From JBKECY01 sp047975025 (GTDB taxonomy: Bacteria > Bacillota > Clostridia > Lachnospirales > Lachnospiraceae), in the NCBI GenBank assembly GCA_047975025.1, contig JBKECY010000052.1:1-64000 (forward strand): DNA of 64,000 nt, given 5' to 3'. Position numbers and translations under genes: made by a program. Below the pieces are notes generated by a model. That model was not told where the DNA came from. It did no database searches and saw only the letters and a program-made list of their open reading frames with translations. Position 1 is the stretch's first letter, and each line of letters starts with the position of its first letter. Of the stretch, positions 51,248 to 60,781 are shown in pieces.

Positions 51248-52324
51248 ATGAAAAAAAGAATCGCTGTTCTGCTTTCACTTATGGTTATGGTTTTATCAAT
51301 GACAGCATGTTCCAACGGAGGCAGTACTTCAGGAACTTCAACGGATGCAGCCACAGACAGTGGCTCCGCAGAGGATACGTCCTCCAGTTCAGATCTTAAG
51401 ATGGCATGGTATGCACCGGCTCCGCATCCCTATATGGATGAAGTGCAAAAGGGAGTTGAGAAATTTCAGGAAGAGCAGGGCGTGGAAGTCATCATCCAGA
51501 TCGGCCCGGATTGGACACAGGCCAGTGAGAACGAGAAAGTAGAAGCACTGGTGGCACAAGGTGTCAACGCACTGTCCATCTACCCATGCGATGCATCGGG
51601 TGCGAACGGACTGTATGAAGAAATCGGGGAAAAAGCGGGTGTAAATGTCGTCAACTTCGGCACAGACACTTCCTCTCCCTCAGCAGCAAAGTTTGCTGTG
51701 GCAACAGATGTTAAGCAGGCGGCTATGGATGCGACGGAAGCAGTCATTGAGGGCATGGGCGGCAAAGGAAATATCTTAAATGTACTGGAAGTGCTTGAAG
51801 ACCCGAATACGGCCCTGCGCAAAGAAGGAATTGAGGAAACGGTTGCAAAATACCCGGATGTTACTATTATTCAGGAAATTGCAGGTATTAAGACACAGGA
51901 AGAAGCCGTAAGCAAGATTGAAAGTGCACTCTCGGCTAATATAGGTAAAATTGACGGCATTATCTGTACGGGAATGGTCACAAGTGTTGGTATGACACAG
52001 ACCTTATCCGATTATTATGAAAAACAGGGGACAGATAAGCACATTTATGCTGTCGGAATTGATACCGACGAAGGTGTAATCAGTGCGATTGAAGATGGAA
52101 CGATTGATGGAACGATTGCGCAGAACCCCGTAGGTCATGGTTATATTTCCTGCATGCTTTTGAAGTACTTAAGTGAAGGGTATACCGTAAAAGACGGCGG
52201 GTATTTTATCAATGCAGGCAATGTACTTGTCACAAAAGACAATCTGGATACCTATGAGGCGGATCTCGAGAAGGTTACAGAGGATATCCTGGCTTCCCTG
52301 ACTACCGAGCATCTTACAAAATAG
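51248..52324 (+). CDS. Sugar ABC transporter substrate-binding lipoprotein
   Basis: The 358-residue protein has a lipoprotein signal peptide ending MVLSMTAC (Cys21), a Ser/Thr-rich linker, then a ribose/RhaS-type binding fold: LKMAWYAPAPHPYMDEVQKGVEKF, EKVEALVAQGVNALSIYPCDASG and GIICTGMVTSVGMTQTL. The ligand cannot be deduced. With RhaM encoded nearby, a deoxyhexose or hexose derivative is possible. A TTTAGGAGGGA site precedes the gene. Confidence 0.9.
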   Translation: MKKRIAVLLSLMVMVLSMTACSNGGSTSGTSTDAATDSGSAEDTSSSSDLKMAWYAPAPHPYMDEVQKGVEKFQEEQGVEVIIQIGPDWTQASENEKVEALVAQGVNALSIYPCDASGANGLYEEIGEKAGVNVVNFGTDTSSPSAAKFAVATDVKQAAMDATEAVIEGMGGKGNILNVLEVLEDPNTALRKEGIEETVAKYPDVTIIQEIAGIKTQEEAVSKIESALSANIGKIDGIICTGMVTSVGMTQTLSDYYEKQGTDKHIYAVGIDTDEGVISAIEDGTIDGTIAQNPVGHGYISCMLLKYLSEGYTVKDGGYFINAGNVLVTKDNLDTYEADLEKVTEDILASLTTEHLTK

Positions 52325-52346
52325 CATAAGGATACGGAGGTCTACT

Positions 52347-53849
52347 ATGCAGGAATTGAAAAATATTAGCAAAATATTTCCCGGGGTCAAAGCACTGGAC
52401 GATGTTTCCCTTACCTTTCATACGGGAGAGATTCATGCACTCATGGGCGAAAATGGTGCCGGTAAATCCACCTTGATGAAAGTAATCACCGGAATCTACC
52501 AGCCTGATTTAGGTGAAATCTTTTTGGATGGACAAAAAGTTGAGATGAAAAGTTTCCGGGATGCGGTAGAGCGCGATATTAATATGGTGAGTCAGGAGAT
52601 ACAAATCATTCCCGAAGCCACAGTGGCTGAGAATATTGTATTGGACAGAATGGACAGCTACAAAAAGGGAATCAAAATCGACTGGGGCAAAATCAATGAG
52701 ATTGCCAGAACGTATCTGGACATGGTCGGCCTTTCCATCGAAGCTACGGAAAAAATCGCCGCACTTACCGCCGCACAAAAACAGCTGATTCAGATTGCCA
52801 AGGCATTATCTTCTAATGCCAGATACATTCTGCTGGATGAGCCGACCTCGTCACTTACTTCCTATGAAAGTGAGAATCTGATTCAAATCATCAAAGAATT
52901 GAAGACGAAAGGCGTAGGGATTATCTTTGTTTCCCACAAAATCGAAGAAGTGCTGGGGCTGTGTGATGTGGTATCCGTCCTGCGCGACGGCAAATTTGTC
53001 GGAAGCTGTGCCTGTGAAGGCCTCTCGCGGCAGGATATTGTCCGAATGATGATTGGGCGGCAGGAAGCGACGCAGTCGCTGGGCAGTCTTGCTGTACAGG
53101 ATGAAAAAGTGCTGGAAGTGAAAGGCCTGACGACCTACGGACAATTTGACAAGGTAAGCTTTTCTCTTAAAAAGGGAGAGATTCTTGGATTCTATGGTCT
53201 TGTCGGTTCAGGGCGTACGGAGTTGGTCCGGCAGATCATCGGGGCGGATAAAAGAGATGAAGGAGAGATTTATGTCGGAGGCAAACCGGCGCAGATCCGT
53301 TCAATTCGAGACAGCTTCCAACGCTACAAAATCGGTTATATAAGTGAGAACCGCAAAGAAGAGGGCCTCATATTAGAAGCAGATGTCAGTGCCAATATCG
53401 GTATTACGGTATGGGAGCGTCTCAGAAATCGTGCGGGCAAGATCAATCGGCGCAAGGAGGATGAAATCGTACACCACATGATTCAGAAGATGGCGATTAA
53501 GACGCCTTCGGATAAAAGCCGGGTGAAAGGATTGTCCGGAGGAAACCAGCAAAAAGTAAGCATTGCCAAATGGCTGGCGGCAGACTGCGACATTTTGATC
53601 ATTGATGAGCCTACCGTAGGTGTCGATGTAGGTGCTAAGGCCTATATTCATGAACTGATCTGGGAACTGGTGGAACAGGAGGGGAAATCGATTATTCTGA
53701 TTTCTTCGGATATGCCGGAACTGATACGGCTTTCCAGCAGAATTCTGGTGTTTCGGGATCAGAAGATTGTAGGGGAACTCGATGAACTTAATCAGACGGA
53801 AAAAGAATATAAAAAAGTAAGCGCGGCCATTGGGGAGTATCTCTCTTAA
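52347..53849 (+). CDS. Ribose-type ABC transporter ATPase with two ABC domains
   Basis: The 500-residue protein has tandem ATPase domains as in RbsA. The first has GENGAGKSTLMK and ILLDEPTSSL. The second has the degenerate P-loop GLVGSGRTEL, signature LSGGNQQKVSIAKWL and IDEPTVGVDVGAK. Its predicted first signature is AALTAAQKQLIQIAKAL, also weak, as is common in this family. It completes the importer and is the last gene of the operon. Confidence 0.93.
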   Translation: MQELKNISKIFPGVKALDDVSLTFHTGEIHALMGENGAGKSTLMKVITGIYQPDLGEIFLDGQKVEMKSFRDAVERDINMVSQEIQIIPEATVAENIVLDRMDSYKKGIKIDWGKINEIARTYLDMVGLSIEATEKIAALTAAQKQLIQIAKALSSNARYILLDEPTSSLTSYESENLIQIIKELKTKGVGIIFVSHKIEEVLGLCDVVSVLRDGKFVGSCACEGLSRQDIVRMMIGRQEATQSLGSLAVQDEKVLEVKGLTTYGQFDKVSFSLKKGEILGFYGLVGSGRTELVRQIIGADKRDEGEIYVGGKPAQIRSIRDSFQRYKIGYISENRKEEGLILEADVSANIGITVWERLRNRAGKINRRKEDEIVHHMIQKMAIKTPSDKSRVKGLSGGNQQKVSIAKWLAADCDILIIDEPTVGVDVGAKAYIHELIWELVEQEGKSIILISSDMPELIRLSSRILVFRDQKIVGELDELNQTEKEYKKVSAAIGEYLS

Positions 53850-53896
53850 AACCTGATACAGCAGCTTTTTTATAGCATAGCACAGTTTTTATAAAA

Positions 53897-53936
53897 ATAG
53901 CACCAACCTCTTGACATACCAGGGGGATGGTGCTAT
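53897..53936. promoter_or_regulatory. Inverted repeat over the hrcA promoter
   Basis: ATAGCACCA (53897-53905) and TGGTGCTAT (53928-53936) form a perfect inverted repeat 22 bp apart, spanning the -35 and reaching into the -10. A third copy of ATAGCAC lies at 53877-53883, 20 bp before the first. The hexamer TAGCAC is shared with the CIRCE half-site. It could be an extra HrcA contact, or an RNA hairpin ending the upstream operon. Confidence 0.5.
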
Positions 53937-53939
53937 ATT
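53911..53939 (+). promoter_or_regulatory. Sigma-A promoter of the hrcA operon
   Basis: A perfect TTGACA (53911-53916), 17-bp spacer and TATATT (53934-53939) place the start close to the CIRCE element. Confidence 0.85.
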
Positions 53940-53950
53940 TAATTATAGTG

Positions 53951-53977
53951 TTAGCACTCAATGAAGTCGAGTGCTAA
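53951..53977. promoter_or_regulatory. CIRCE operator
   Basis: TTAGCACTC, nine bases, GAGTGCTAA: an exact match to the CIRCE consensus bound by HrcA. It lies just after the -10, so HrcA would block early transcription and release on heat shock. Confidence 0.97.
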
Positions 53978-54002
53978 CCGCTTTTGGAAAGGGGCTACCT
54001 AC

Positions 54003-55034
54003 ATGGGTAAGAATTTGGATGAGCGAAAGAAAAGAATTTTAAAAGCAATAATCCAGACATATCTAGAAACAGGCGAACCGGTTGGCTCTAGAACGATTGC
54101 CAAGCAAAGTGATTTGAACTTAAGTTCCGCAACAATTCGTAATGAAATGTCTGATCTCGAAGAGATGGGCTATATTATGCAGCCGCATACCTCGGCCGGA
54201 CGTACACCTTCTGATGCAGGGTACAGGCTGTATGTGGATGAAATTATTCTGGAAAAAGACAAACAGATCACTCAGATTCAGGAAATGATGATAGAAAAGA
54301 CGGATAAGATGGAGAAAGTACTCCAGCAGGTGGCCAAGCTGCTGGCGACAGATACGAATTATACTTCTCTGATCAGTGCACCGCAGTTCGGCGGGAACCG
54401 TCTGAAATTCATACAGCTCTCCAGAGTGAATGACCTGCAGCTGTTAGCGGTTATCGTGACAGAGGGCAACATGATTCGCAATACGATTATAGATTTAGAT
54501 GAATGCATCTCGGATGAGATTGTACTGCGTCTGAATCTGCTGTTGAACACGAATCTTAATGGTCTGCCGGTGGCGGATATATCCCTGGGGCTGATTTCTG
54601 CCTTGAAAGAGCAGGCAGGAGATCACCGGGAAATTGTTTCCAGGGTGCTGGATGCGGTGGCCAATGTCATAAGCATCGAGGATGATTTGGAGATTTACAC
54701 ATCTGGAGCAACGAATATATTTAAGTATCCGGAATTAAGTGACAGTATGACGGCACAGGATCTGCTTACGACTTTCGAGGAAAAGAGGCAGCTGGAAGAA
54801 CTGGTGCGGGAAACTGTTGGCGAAAGCAAGGGAACAGAAATTCAGGTATATATCGGTGACGAAACACCTGTTAAGACAATGAAAGACTGCAGTGTCGTCG
54901 CTGCCTCCTATGAACTAGGGGATGGCATGAAAGGCACAATTGCTATTGTCGGTCCCAAGAGAATGGATTATGAAAAGGTGGTGGATAGTCTGAAAAGTCT
55001 AAAAGGCCAGCTGGATCATATATTTAAAAAATAG
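54003..55034 (+). CDS. hrcA: Heat-inducible transcription repressor HrcA
   Basis: The 343-residue repressor starts at 54003. The N-terminal winged helix contains ILKAIIQTYLETGEPVGSRTIAKQ and SSATIRNEMSDLEEMGYI, followed by QPHTSAGRTPSDAGYRLYVD. The rest is the GAF-like and dimerisation region. It represses its own operon through CIRCE, and GroEL activity keeps it folded in Bacillus. It heads hrcA-grpE-dnaK-dnaJ, the standard Clostridia order. Confidence 0.97.
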   Translation: MGKNLDERKKRILKAIIQTYLETGEPVGSRTIAKQSDLNLSSATIRNEMSDLEEMGYIMQPHTSAGRTPSDAGYRLYVDEIILEKDKQITQIQEMMIEKTDKMEKVLQQVAKLLATDTNYTSLISAPQFGGNRLKFIQLSRVNDLQLLAVIVTEGNMIRNTIIDLDECISDEIVLRLNLLLNTNLNGLPVADISLGLISALKEQAGDHREIVSRVLDAVANVISIEDDLEIYTSGATNIFKYPELSDSMTAQDLLTTFEEKRQLEELVRETVGESKGTEIQVYIGDETPVKTMKDCSVVAASYELGDGMKGTIAIVGPKRMDYEKVVDSLKSLKGQLDHIFKK

Positions 55035-55054
55035 CAGAAAGGTGGTACGGTAGA

Positions 55055-55699
55055 GTGGCATTTGAGCAAAACCCTGATGAGAATGAAATCAGAGAAGAAG
55101 AGCTGGAAACTGCAGCAGATGATCATACAGAAACAGCAGAAGCTACAACTGAAGAAACGATAGAAGAATGTGTGGAGGACTCTATACCGGAAGCGGCAGA
55201 GGAGCCTGACAAGAAAAAAGAGGGAAAGCCGGACAAGAAAGGCGAGTCCATATTCTCCAAGAAAAAGAAAGATGCAAAGCAACAGAAAATAGATGAACTG
55301 ACGGATCGGCTGCAGCGCAATATGGCTGAATTTGATAATTTCCGTAAAAGAACGGAAAAAGAAAAAGCCGGTATGTATATTGTAGGTGCAAAAGATATTG
55401 TTGAAAAAATCCTGCCGGTCGTAGATAATTTCGAGAGAGGTCTGGCGGCAGCAGGAGAAAGCAATTCCTTTACAGAAGGAATGGAGTTGGTGTACCGACA
55501 ATTGGTTACGACCCTGGAAGAACTCGGGGTTAAAAAAATAGAAGCAACGGGCCAGGCCTTTGACCCGAACCTGCACAATGCGGTCATGCATGTGGAAGAC
55601 GAGAGTGTAGGTGAAAACATTGTAGTCGAAGAATTACAGACAGGTTATACATACAAGGACTTCGTGGTAAGGCACAGCATGGTCAAAGTGGCAAATTAG
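55055..55699 (+). CDS. grpE: Nucleotide exchange factor GrpE
   Basis: The 214-residue protein starts at a GTG behind AAAGGTGG. An acidic N-terminal stretch (about 1-50) and a Lys-rich segment lead to the GrpE core. QRNMAEFDNFRKRTEKEK is the long helix, LPVVDNFERGL follows, and the end HNAVMHVEDESVGENIV..LQTGYTYKDFVVRHSMVKV is typical. It releases ADP from DnaK. Confidence 0.96.
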   Translation: MAFEQNPDENEIREEELETAADDHTETAEATTEETIEECVEDSIPEAAEEPDKKKEGKPDKKGESIFSKKKKDAKQQKIDELTDRLQRNMAEFDNFRKRTEKEKAGMYIVGAKDIVEKILPVVDNFERGLAAAGESNSFTEGMELVYRQLVTTLEELGVKKIEATGQAFDPNLHNAVMHVEDESVGENIVVEELQTGYTYKDFVVRHSMVKVAN

Positions 55700-55734
55700 T
55701 TAAAAACGAAAACAATTTTAGGAGGAAATAGAAC

Positions 55735-57597
55735 ATGGGTAAAATCATAGGAATTGACTTAGGAACTACGAACAGCTGCGTAGCTGTTATGGAAGGTGGT
55801 AAACCTGTTGTCGTTACGAATTCAGAAGGTGCAAGAACCACACCTTCCGTAGTGGCATTTACGAAAACAAACGAAAGACTCGTAGGTGAGCCGGCAAAGC
55901 GTCAGGCAGTAACAAACGCAGATAACACAATCTCTTCTATTAAAAGAGAGATGGGAACGGATTTCCGCGTAGCCATCGCGGATAAAAAATATTCACCGCA
56001 GGAAATCTCAGCCATGATTCTTCAGAAACTGAAAACAGATGCAGAAAGCTATCTGGGAGAGAGCGTTTCAGAAGCAGTCATCACAGTACCTGCTTATTTT
56101 AATGACGCACAGCGTCAGGCAACCAAAGATGCCGGAAAAATCGCCGGACTTGAAGTAAAACGTATTATCAATGAGCCGACAGCAGCAGCACTGGCCTATG
56201 GACTTGATAATGAGCATGAGCAGAAAATCATGGTATTTGATCTCGGCGGCGGAACATTCGATGTATCTGTTATTGAAATCGGAGATGGTGTCATCGAAGT
56301 ACTTTCCACAGCCGGAAACAACAGACTTGGTGGTGACGATTTCGACCAGAAGATTACAGATTATATGCTGGCTGAATTCAAAAAGAGCGAAGGTGTAGAT
56401 TTGTCAGCTGACAAGATGGCACTGCAGCGTCTCAAAGAAGCAGCTGAAAAAGCCAAAAAAGAATTGTCATCTTCAACAACAACGAATATTAACCTGCCTT
56501 TCATTACAGCAACCAATGAAGGCCCGAAGCATTTCGACATGAACCTGACAAGAGCAAAATTTGATGAGCTGACACACGCATTGGTAGAAGCTACGGCAGA
56601 ACCGGTTAAAAGAGCGTTATCAGATGCGGGAATCACTGCTTCTGAATTAGGACAGGTACTGTTAGTAGGCGGTTCCACTCGTGTACCGGCCGTTCAGGAT
56701 AAAGTAAAACAGCTGACAGGCAAAGAAGCAAGCAAGAACTTAAATCCGGATGAGTGTGTGGCACTCGGTGCGGCTATCCAGGGTGGTAAATTAGCCGGTG
56801 ATGCCGGTGCCGGAGACATTCTTCTGCTTGATGTTACCCCACTTTCACTTTCTATTGAAACAATGGGCGGCGTAGCAACAAGACTGATTGAACGTAATAC
56901 AACCATCCCGACAAAGAAAAGCCAGGTATTCTCAACGGCTGCTGACAACCAGACGGCAGTAGATATCAATGTCGTACAAGGTGAGAGACAGTTCGCCAAA
57001 GATAACAAATCACTGGGACAGTTCAGACTGGATGGAATTCCGCCGGCACGACGTGGTGTACCTCAGATCGAAGTTACCTTTGATATTGATGCCAACGGTA
57101 TCGTAAATGTATCAGCAAAAGATCTGGGCACAGGTAAAGAACAGCATATTACAATTACTGCCGGTTCTAACATGTCCGATGGAGAAATTGACAAGGCAGT
57201 CAAGGAAGCTGCTGAATTCGAGGCACAGGACAAGAAGAAAAAAGATGCAATTGATGCCAGAAATGATGCAGAGTCTATGGCATTCCAGGTTGAAAAGGCA
57301 CTGGAAGAATCCGGAGACAAAATTGATGCGGCTGATAAGACAGCAGTAGAAGCAGATTTGGCTGCATTAAAAGAGCTGATCGAGAAATCCAATCCGGAAG
57401 AAATGACGGAATTGCAAGTGACAGATCTTAAAGCGGCTCAGGAAAAACTGATGGGCAGCGCACAGAAATTATTCGAAAAAATGTATGAGCAGACACAGGG
57501 CGCGCCGGAAGGTGCAGCTTCATCCACGACAGAAGCAGGCGGCAACGAAGCCGGCTATGGTGATGATGTGATCGATGCAGATTACAAGGAAGTGTAA
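55735..57597 (+). CDS. dnaK: Molecular chaperone DnaK (Hsp70)
   Basis: The 620-residue Hsp70 begins MGKIIGIDLGTTNSCVAVME. The ATPase domain has VFDLGGGTFDVSVIEI and VLLVGGSTRVPAVQ. The substrate domain follows from about 370, and the lid ends in a Gly/Ala-rich tail closing with DVIDADYKEV. It lacks the extra loop of about 24 residues in the nucleotide domain found in Gram-negative DnaK, as expected for a Firmicute. It is translated from TAGGAGGA. Confidence 0.98.
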   Translation: MGKIIGIDLGTTNSCVAVMEGGKPVVVTNSEGARTTPSVVAFTKTNERLVGEPAKRQAVTNADNTISSIKREMGTDFRVAIADKKYSPQEISAMILQKLKTDAESYLGESVSEAVITVPAYFNDAQRQATKDAGKIAGLEVKRIINEPTAAALAYGLDNEHEQKIMVFDLGGGTFDVSVIEIGDGVIEVLSTAGNNRLGGDDFDQKITDYMLAEFKKSEGVDLSADKMALQRLKEAAEKAKKELSSSTTTNINLPFITATNEGPKHFDMNLTRAKFDELTHALVEATAEPVKRALSDAGITASELGQVLLVGGSTRVPAVQDKVKQLTGKEASKNLNPDECVALGAAIQGGKLAGDAGAGDILLLDVTPLSLSIETMGGVATRLIERNTTIPTKKSQVFSTAADNQTAVDINVVQGERQFAKDNKSLGQFRLDGIPPARRGVPQIEVTFDIDANGIVNVSAKDLGTGKEQHITITAGSNMSDGEIDKAVKEAAEFEAQDKKKKDAIDARNDAESMAFQVEKALEESGDKIDAADKTAVEADLAALKELIEKSNPEEMTELQVTDLKAAQEKLMGSAQKLFEKMYEQTQGAPEGAASSTTEAGGNEAGYGDDVIDADYKEV

Positions 57598-57611
57598 TAG
57601 GATAAAATAAG

Positions 57612-58709
57612 ATGGCAGATGAAAAAAGAGATTTGTATGAAGTCTTAGGCGTAGATAGAAGTGCCGATGCAAACACATTAAAAAGAGCATATAGAGATCT
57701 CGCAAAAAAATATCATCCTGACGTAAATCCCGGCGATGAAGAAGCTGAGAAAAAATTCAAAGAAGCAACCAATGCCTATGGTATCTTAAGTGATCCCGAA
57801 AAAAGAAAGCAGTATGACCAGTTTGGTCATGCTGCCTTTGACGGGACAGGCGGAGCCGGTGGCGGCGGATTTGGCGGGTTTGAATTTAATTCGGCGGATT
57901 TCGGAGACATTTTCGGAGATATTTTTGGCGATTTATTCGGCGGCGGAGCGAGAAGACGGGGCAATGCCGGTCCTATGAAGGGAGCAAGCCTGCGGGCAAG
58001 GGTCAATATCACTTTTGAAGAATCTGTTTTTGGATGCAAAAAAGAGTTGGAACTGACTTTAAAAGAAGAATGTGAAACCTGCCATGGGACAGGAGCCAAG
58101 CCGGGAACAGAACCGATTGTCTGCCCGACCTGCCATGGAGAAGGTCAGGTGGTTACGACAGAACAGTCCTTCTTCGGGATGGTCAGAAATGTACAGACAT
58201 GTCCGGAATGCCATGGAACGGGCAAGATCATCAAAGAGAAGTGTCCGGACTGCAAAGGTGCTGGTTACAATCCGAAGCGTCAGAAGATCCAGGTGACCAT
58301 ACCGGCAGGAATCGAAAGCGGACAAAGTGTCAGAATTCGTGACAAAGGTGAACCGGGGGCCAACGGAGGTCCGCGTGGAGATCTGCTTGTCGAGGTCAAT
58401 GTTGCCAGACACCCAATCTACCAAAGAAGAGGGCAGGATTTATATTCAACAGCTCCCATTAGTTTCGTAGATGCGGCACTCGGCGGAGAAGTGCAGATTC
58501 AGACGATCGACGGCCCCATCGTCTATGAAGTCAAGCCCGGAACACAGACAGATACGAAGATACGACTAAAAGACAAGGGTGTACCCTCACTGCGCAACAG
58601 TAATGTCAGAGGCTATCATTATGTGACACTGGTAGTACAGGTTCCCAAGAAATTAAATGCCGAGGCCAAGAAAGCATTAAGGAATTTCGGCGATCTGATT
58701 AAGAAATAA
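57612..58709 (+). CDS. dnaJ: Chaperone protein DnaJ (Hsp40)
   Basis: The 365-residue protein is a complete type I DnaJ. The J domain (1-70) has the HPD in AKKYHPDVNPGD. A Gly/Phe-rich region follows (about 75-115). Four zinc-finger repeats are present (CETCHGTGA, CPTCHGEGQ, CPECHGTGK, CPDCKGAGY), then the C-terminal substrate-binding domains. It delivers clients to DnaK and stimulates ATP hydrolysis. A terminator follows. Confidence 0.98.
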   Translation: MADEKRDLYEVLGVDRSADANTLKRAYRDLAKKYHPDVNPGDEEAEKKFKEATNAYGILSDPEKRKQYDQFGHAAFDGTGGAGGGGFGGFEFNSADFGDIFGDIFGDLFGGGARRRGNAGPMKGASLRARVNITFEESVFGCKKELELTLKEECETCHGTGAKPGTEPIVCPTCHGEGQVVTTEQSFFGMVRNVQTCPECHGTGKIIKEKCPDCKGAGYNPKRQKIQVTIPAGIESGQSVRIRDKGEPGANGGPRGDLLVEVNVARHPIYQRRGQDLYSTAPISFVDAALGGEVQIQTIDGPIVYEVKPGTQTDTKIRLKDKGVPSLRNSNVRGYHYVTLVVQVPKKLNAEAKKALRNFGDLIKK

Positions 58710-58716
58710 ATGCAGG

Positions 58717-58751
58717 AGAAGGTTTACGGAATGAATTTTTTCTGTAAGCCT
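58717..58751 (+). terminator. Terminator after dnaJ
   Basis: An imperfect stem pairs AAGGTTTAC with GTAAGCCTT (one G-U pair) and is followed by Ts. It separates the heat-shock operon from the transporter gene. Confidence 0.75.
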
Positions 58752-58870
58752 TTTTCGTATGTTGTGGAAAAAACAATACTTTTGGTGAATATAACTCAAA
58801 TTCGCCCTTTTCTTTTATCAATAATTCGTGTATAGTATTCATGGTAGATTGACTTGAGAAAGGCGACAAA

Positions 58871-59791
58871 ATGAGTGCAGCGGTCATATTTCAGCAAATG
58901 ATTATTATTTTTTTATTGATTCTGATTGGTTATTTTATCGAGAAAAAGCATATGCTAAGCCGTCATGCCGGCAAGGACTTATCCGTACTTGTATTACAGA
59001 TTACGAACCCGGCGTTGCTGATTATGAGCGTACTGGAGAGTGATACGACGATATCCAGAATGCAGCTTTTAGTGGCTGCTATTATTTCGATTGTTCTTTT
59101 TGTTGTCCTGATATTGCTGGGCCGGGTGCTTCCGATCCTGTTGCGGGCACCACAAGAGCAGCATTTGACATATAATTTGATGACGATGTTCGGCAACGTG
59201 GCGTTTATTGGTATTCCGGTAGTTTCTGCTGTTTTAGGCAGTGAAGCGATGCTGTATGTCGTTGTGTTTAATTTGGTATTTGCACTGGTTGTCTATACCT
59301 ATGGGTATTTTATATTAGAAGAGGGGCAAAAAAAACGGCAGGGATTTCAAATCAGGAAACTGATCAATCCCGGTACGGTTGCGGGGGTGGTGTGTATTCT
59401 GCTCTTCCTGCTGAAACCGCCGGTACCGCGTGTGCTTGCGGATACGATCGGCTACGTTGGAAAAGGAACGACTTTTATTTGTATGCTGATCATCGGATTT
59501 TCCCTGGCACGCATGCCTTTGAAATCCGTATTTAATGAGGCCAGGCTGTATGTGTTTATAGCACTGCGTTATGTGCTGCTGCCTGTGGCCGCGGCCTTCC
59601 TGCTGCGCCTGCTCATCTCGGATGCCATGCTGCGGGCAGTCATGGTGCTTATGCTGGCTATGCCTGTTGCGAATATGCCGCTGATGATGATGGAAGAAGT
59701 AGGCAATGAGACGGCGCTTATGTCAAAAGGAATTGTGCTGTCAACCATATGCTCGCTGATAACAGTGACCGTTGTAGCGGCTTTCCTCTAG
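58871..59791 (+). CDS. AEC family transporter (auxin efflux carrier-like)
   Basis: The 306-residue protein has about ten membrane helices and the AEC pattern: QITNPALLIMSVLES in an early helix, MFGNVAFIGIPVVSAVLGSEA in the first conserved block and MLMLAMPVANMPLMM near the end. Bacterial members export or import organic acids such as malate; the substrate here is unknown. The gene stands alone, 28 bp before prmA, and may be co-transcribed with it. Confidence 0.87.
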   Translation: MSAAVIFQQMIIIFLLILIGYFIEKKHMLSRHAGKDLSVLVLQITNPALLIMSVLESDTTISRMQLLVAAIISIVLFVVLILLGRVLPILLRAPQEQHLTYNLMTMFGNVAFIGIPVVSAVLGSEAMLYVVVFNLVFALVVYTYGYFILEEGQKKRQGFQIRKLINPGTVAGVVCILLFLLKPPVPRVLADTIGYVGKGTTFICMLIIGFSLARMPLKSVFNEARLYVFIALRYVLLPVAAAFLLRLLISDAMLRAVMVLMLAMPVANMPLMMMEEVGNETALMSKGIVLSTICSLITVTVVAAFL

Positions 59792-59819
59792 TACATCGTT
59801 GGTTAAGGAGAAATAGTAA

Positions 59820-60773
59820 ATGAAATGGAACAGATTTCGTATTAAGACGAATACGCAGGCAGAGGATATGATTGCCTATACGCTGGCAGAGCTTGGAATT
59901 GAAGGGGTGCAGATTGAAGATGCCATCCCATTGACAGAGGAAGAAAAGGAGCAGATGTTCGTGGATATCATGCCGGAACCGGTACAGGACGAAGGCATTG
60001 CATATGTTAGCTTCTATCTTGAGGAAGGTGTGGATACAAGGCCCATACTTCAGCGGGTGCAGGAGGAACTGCATGCGCTTAGCCAGGTCATGGAAATCGG
60101 ACCGGCGACCATTGAGGCCACACAGACACAGGATAAAGACTGGGTGAACAACTGGAAAGAATTTTTCCATCAGTTTTACATTGATGATATATTAGTTACA
60201 CCCTCCTGGGAAAAAGTATCCGAGGAGGATGCAGATAAGCTGGTACTTCATATCGACCCGGGAACTGCATTTGGTACCGGGCTGCATGAAACAACACAGC
60301 TGTGTGTGCGCCAGTTGAAGAAATACTGTACACCGGGGGCACAGATGCTGGATATCGGTACCGGCAGCGGAATACTGGGGTTGATCGCATTGAAGCTTGG
60401 AGCGGGACACGTATTGGGCACAGATCTGGACCCTTGTGCACTGGCGGCAGTCAAAGAGAATATCATCAGTAATTCTGTTTCGGAAGCACAATTTGATATG
60501 CATATCGGCAACCTTATTAACGACAAGGAAGTTCAGGATATCGTAGGGTATGGACGCTATGATCTGGTAACTGCGAATATTCTTGCGGATGTTCTGGTGG
60601 CATTAATGCCTGCGGCAGCGGTCACACTGGCCGCCGGCGGTCATTTGATTGCTTCCGGTATACTGCTCGAAAAAGAAACAGAAGTCGCACAGGCCATAGA
60701 AACAGAAGGATTGCAGATTGTAGAAACAACATATCAAAATGAGTGGGTCTCCATAACCGCACAAAAAAACTAG
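59820..60773 (+). CDS. prmA: Ribosomal protein L11 methyltransferase
   Basis: The 317-residue SAM-dependent enzyme has an N-terminal substrate-recognition domain ending in DWVNNWKEFFHQFYIDD. The catalytic domain contains LHIDPGTAFGTGLHETTQLC, LDIGTGSGILGLIALKLGA for SAM and VTANILADVLVALMPAA (NxxA/L-type). It trimethylates L11. It is followed directly by rsmE, a common pairing in Firmicutes, often behind dnaJ as here. Confidence 0.95.
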   Translation: MKWNRFRIKTNTQAEDMIAYTLAELGIEGVQIEDAIPLTEEEKEQMFVDIMPEPVQDEGIAYVSFYLEEGVDTRPILQRVQEELHALSQVMEIGPATIEATQTQDKDWVNNWKEFFHQFYIDDILVTPSWEKVSEEDADKLVLHIDPGTAFGTGLHETTQLCVRQLKKYCTPGAQMLDIGTGSGILGLIALKLGAGHVLGTDLDPCALAAVKENIISNSVSEAQFDMHIGNLINDKEVQDIVGYGRYDLVTANILADVLVALMPAAAVTLAAGGHLIASGILLEKETEVAQAIETEGLQIVETTYQNEWVSITAQKN

Positions 60774-60781
60774 GAGGTAGT

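Noticed and set aside
53850..53896. Separate terminator directly after the ribose-type ATPase gene
   Set aside because: A T run follows CAGCAGC at 53861-53871, but no stem of useful length precedes it.
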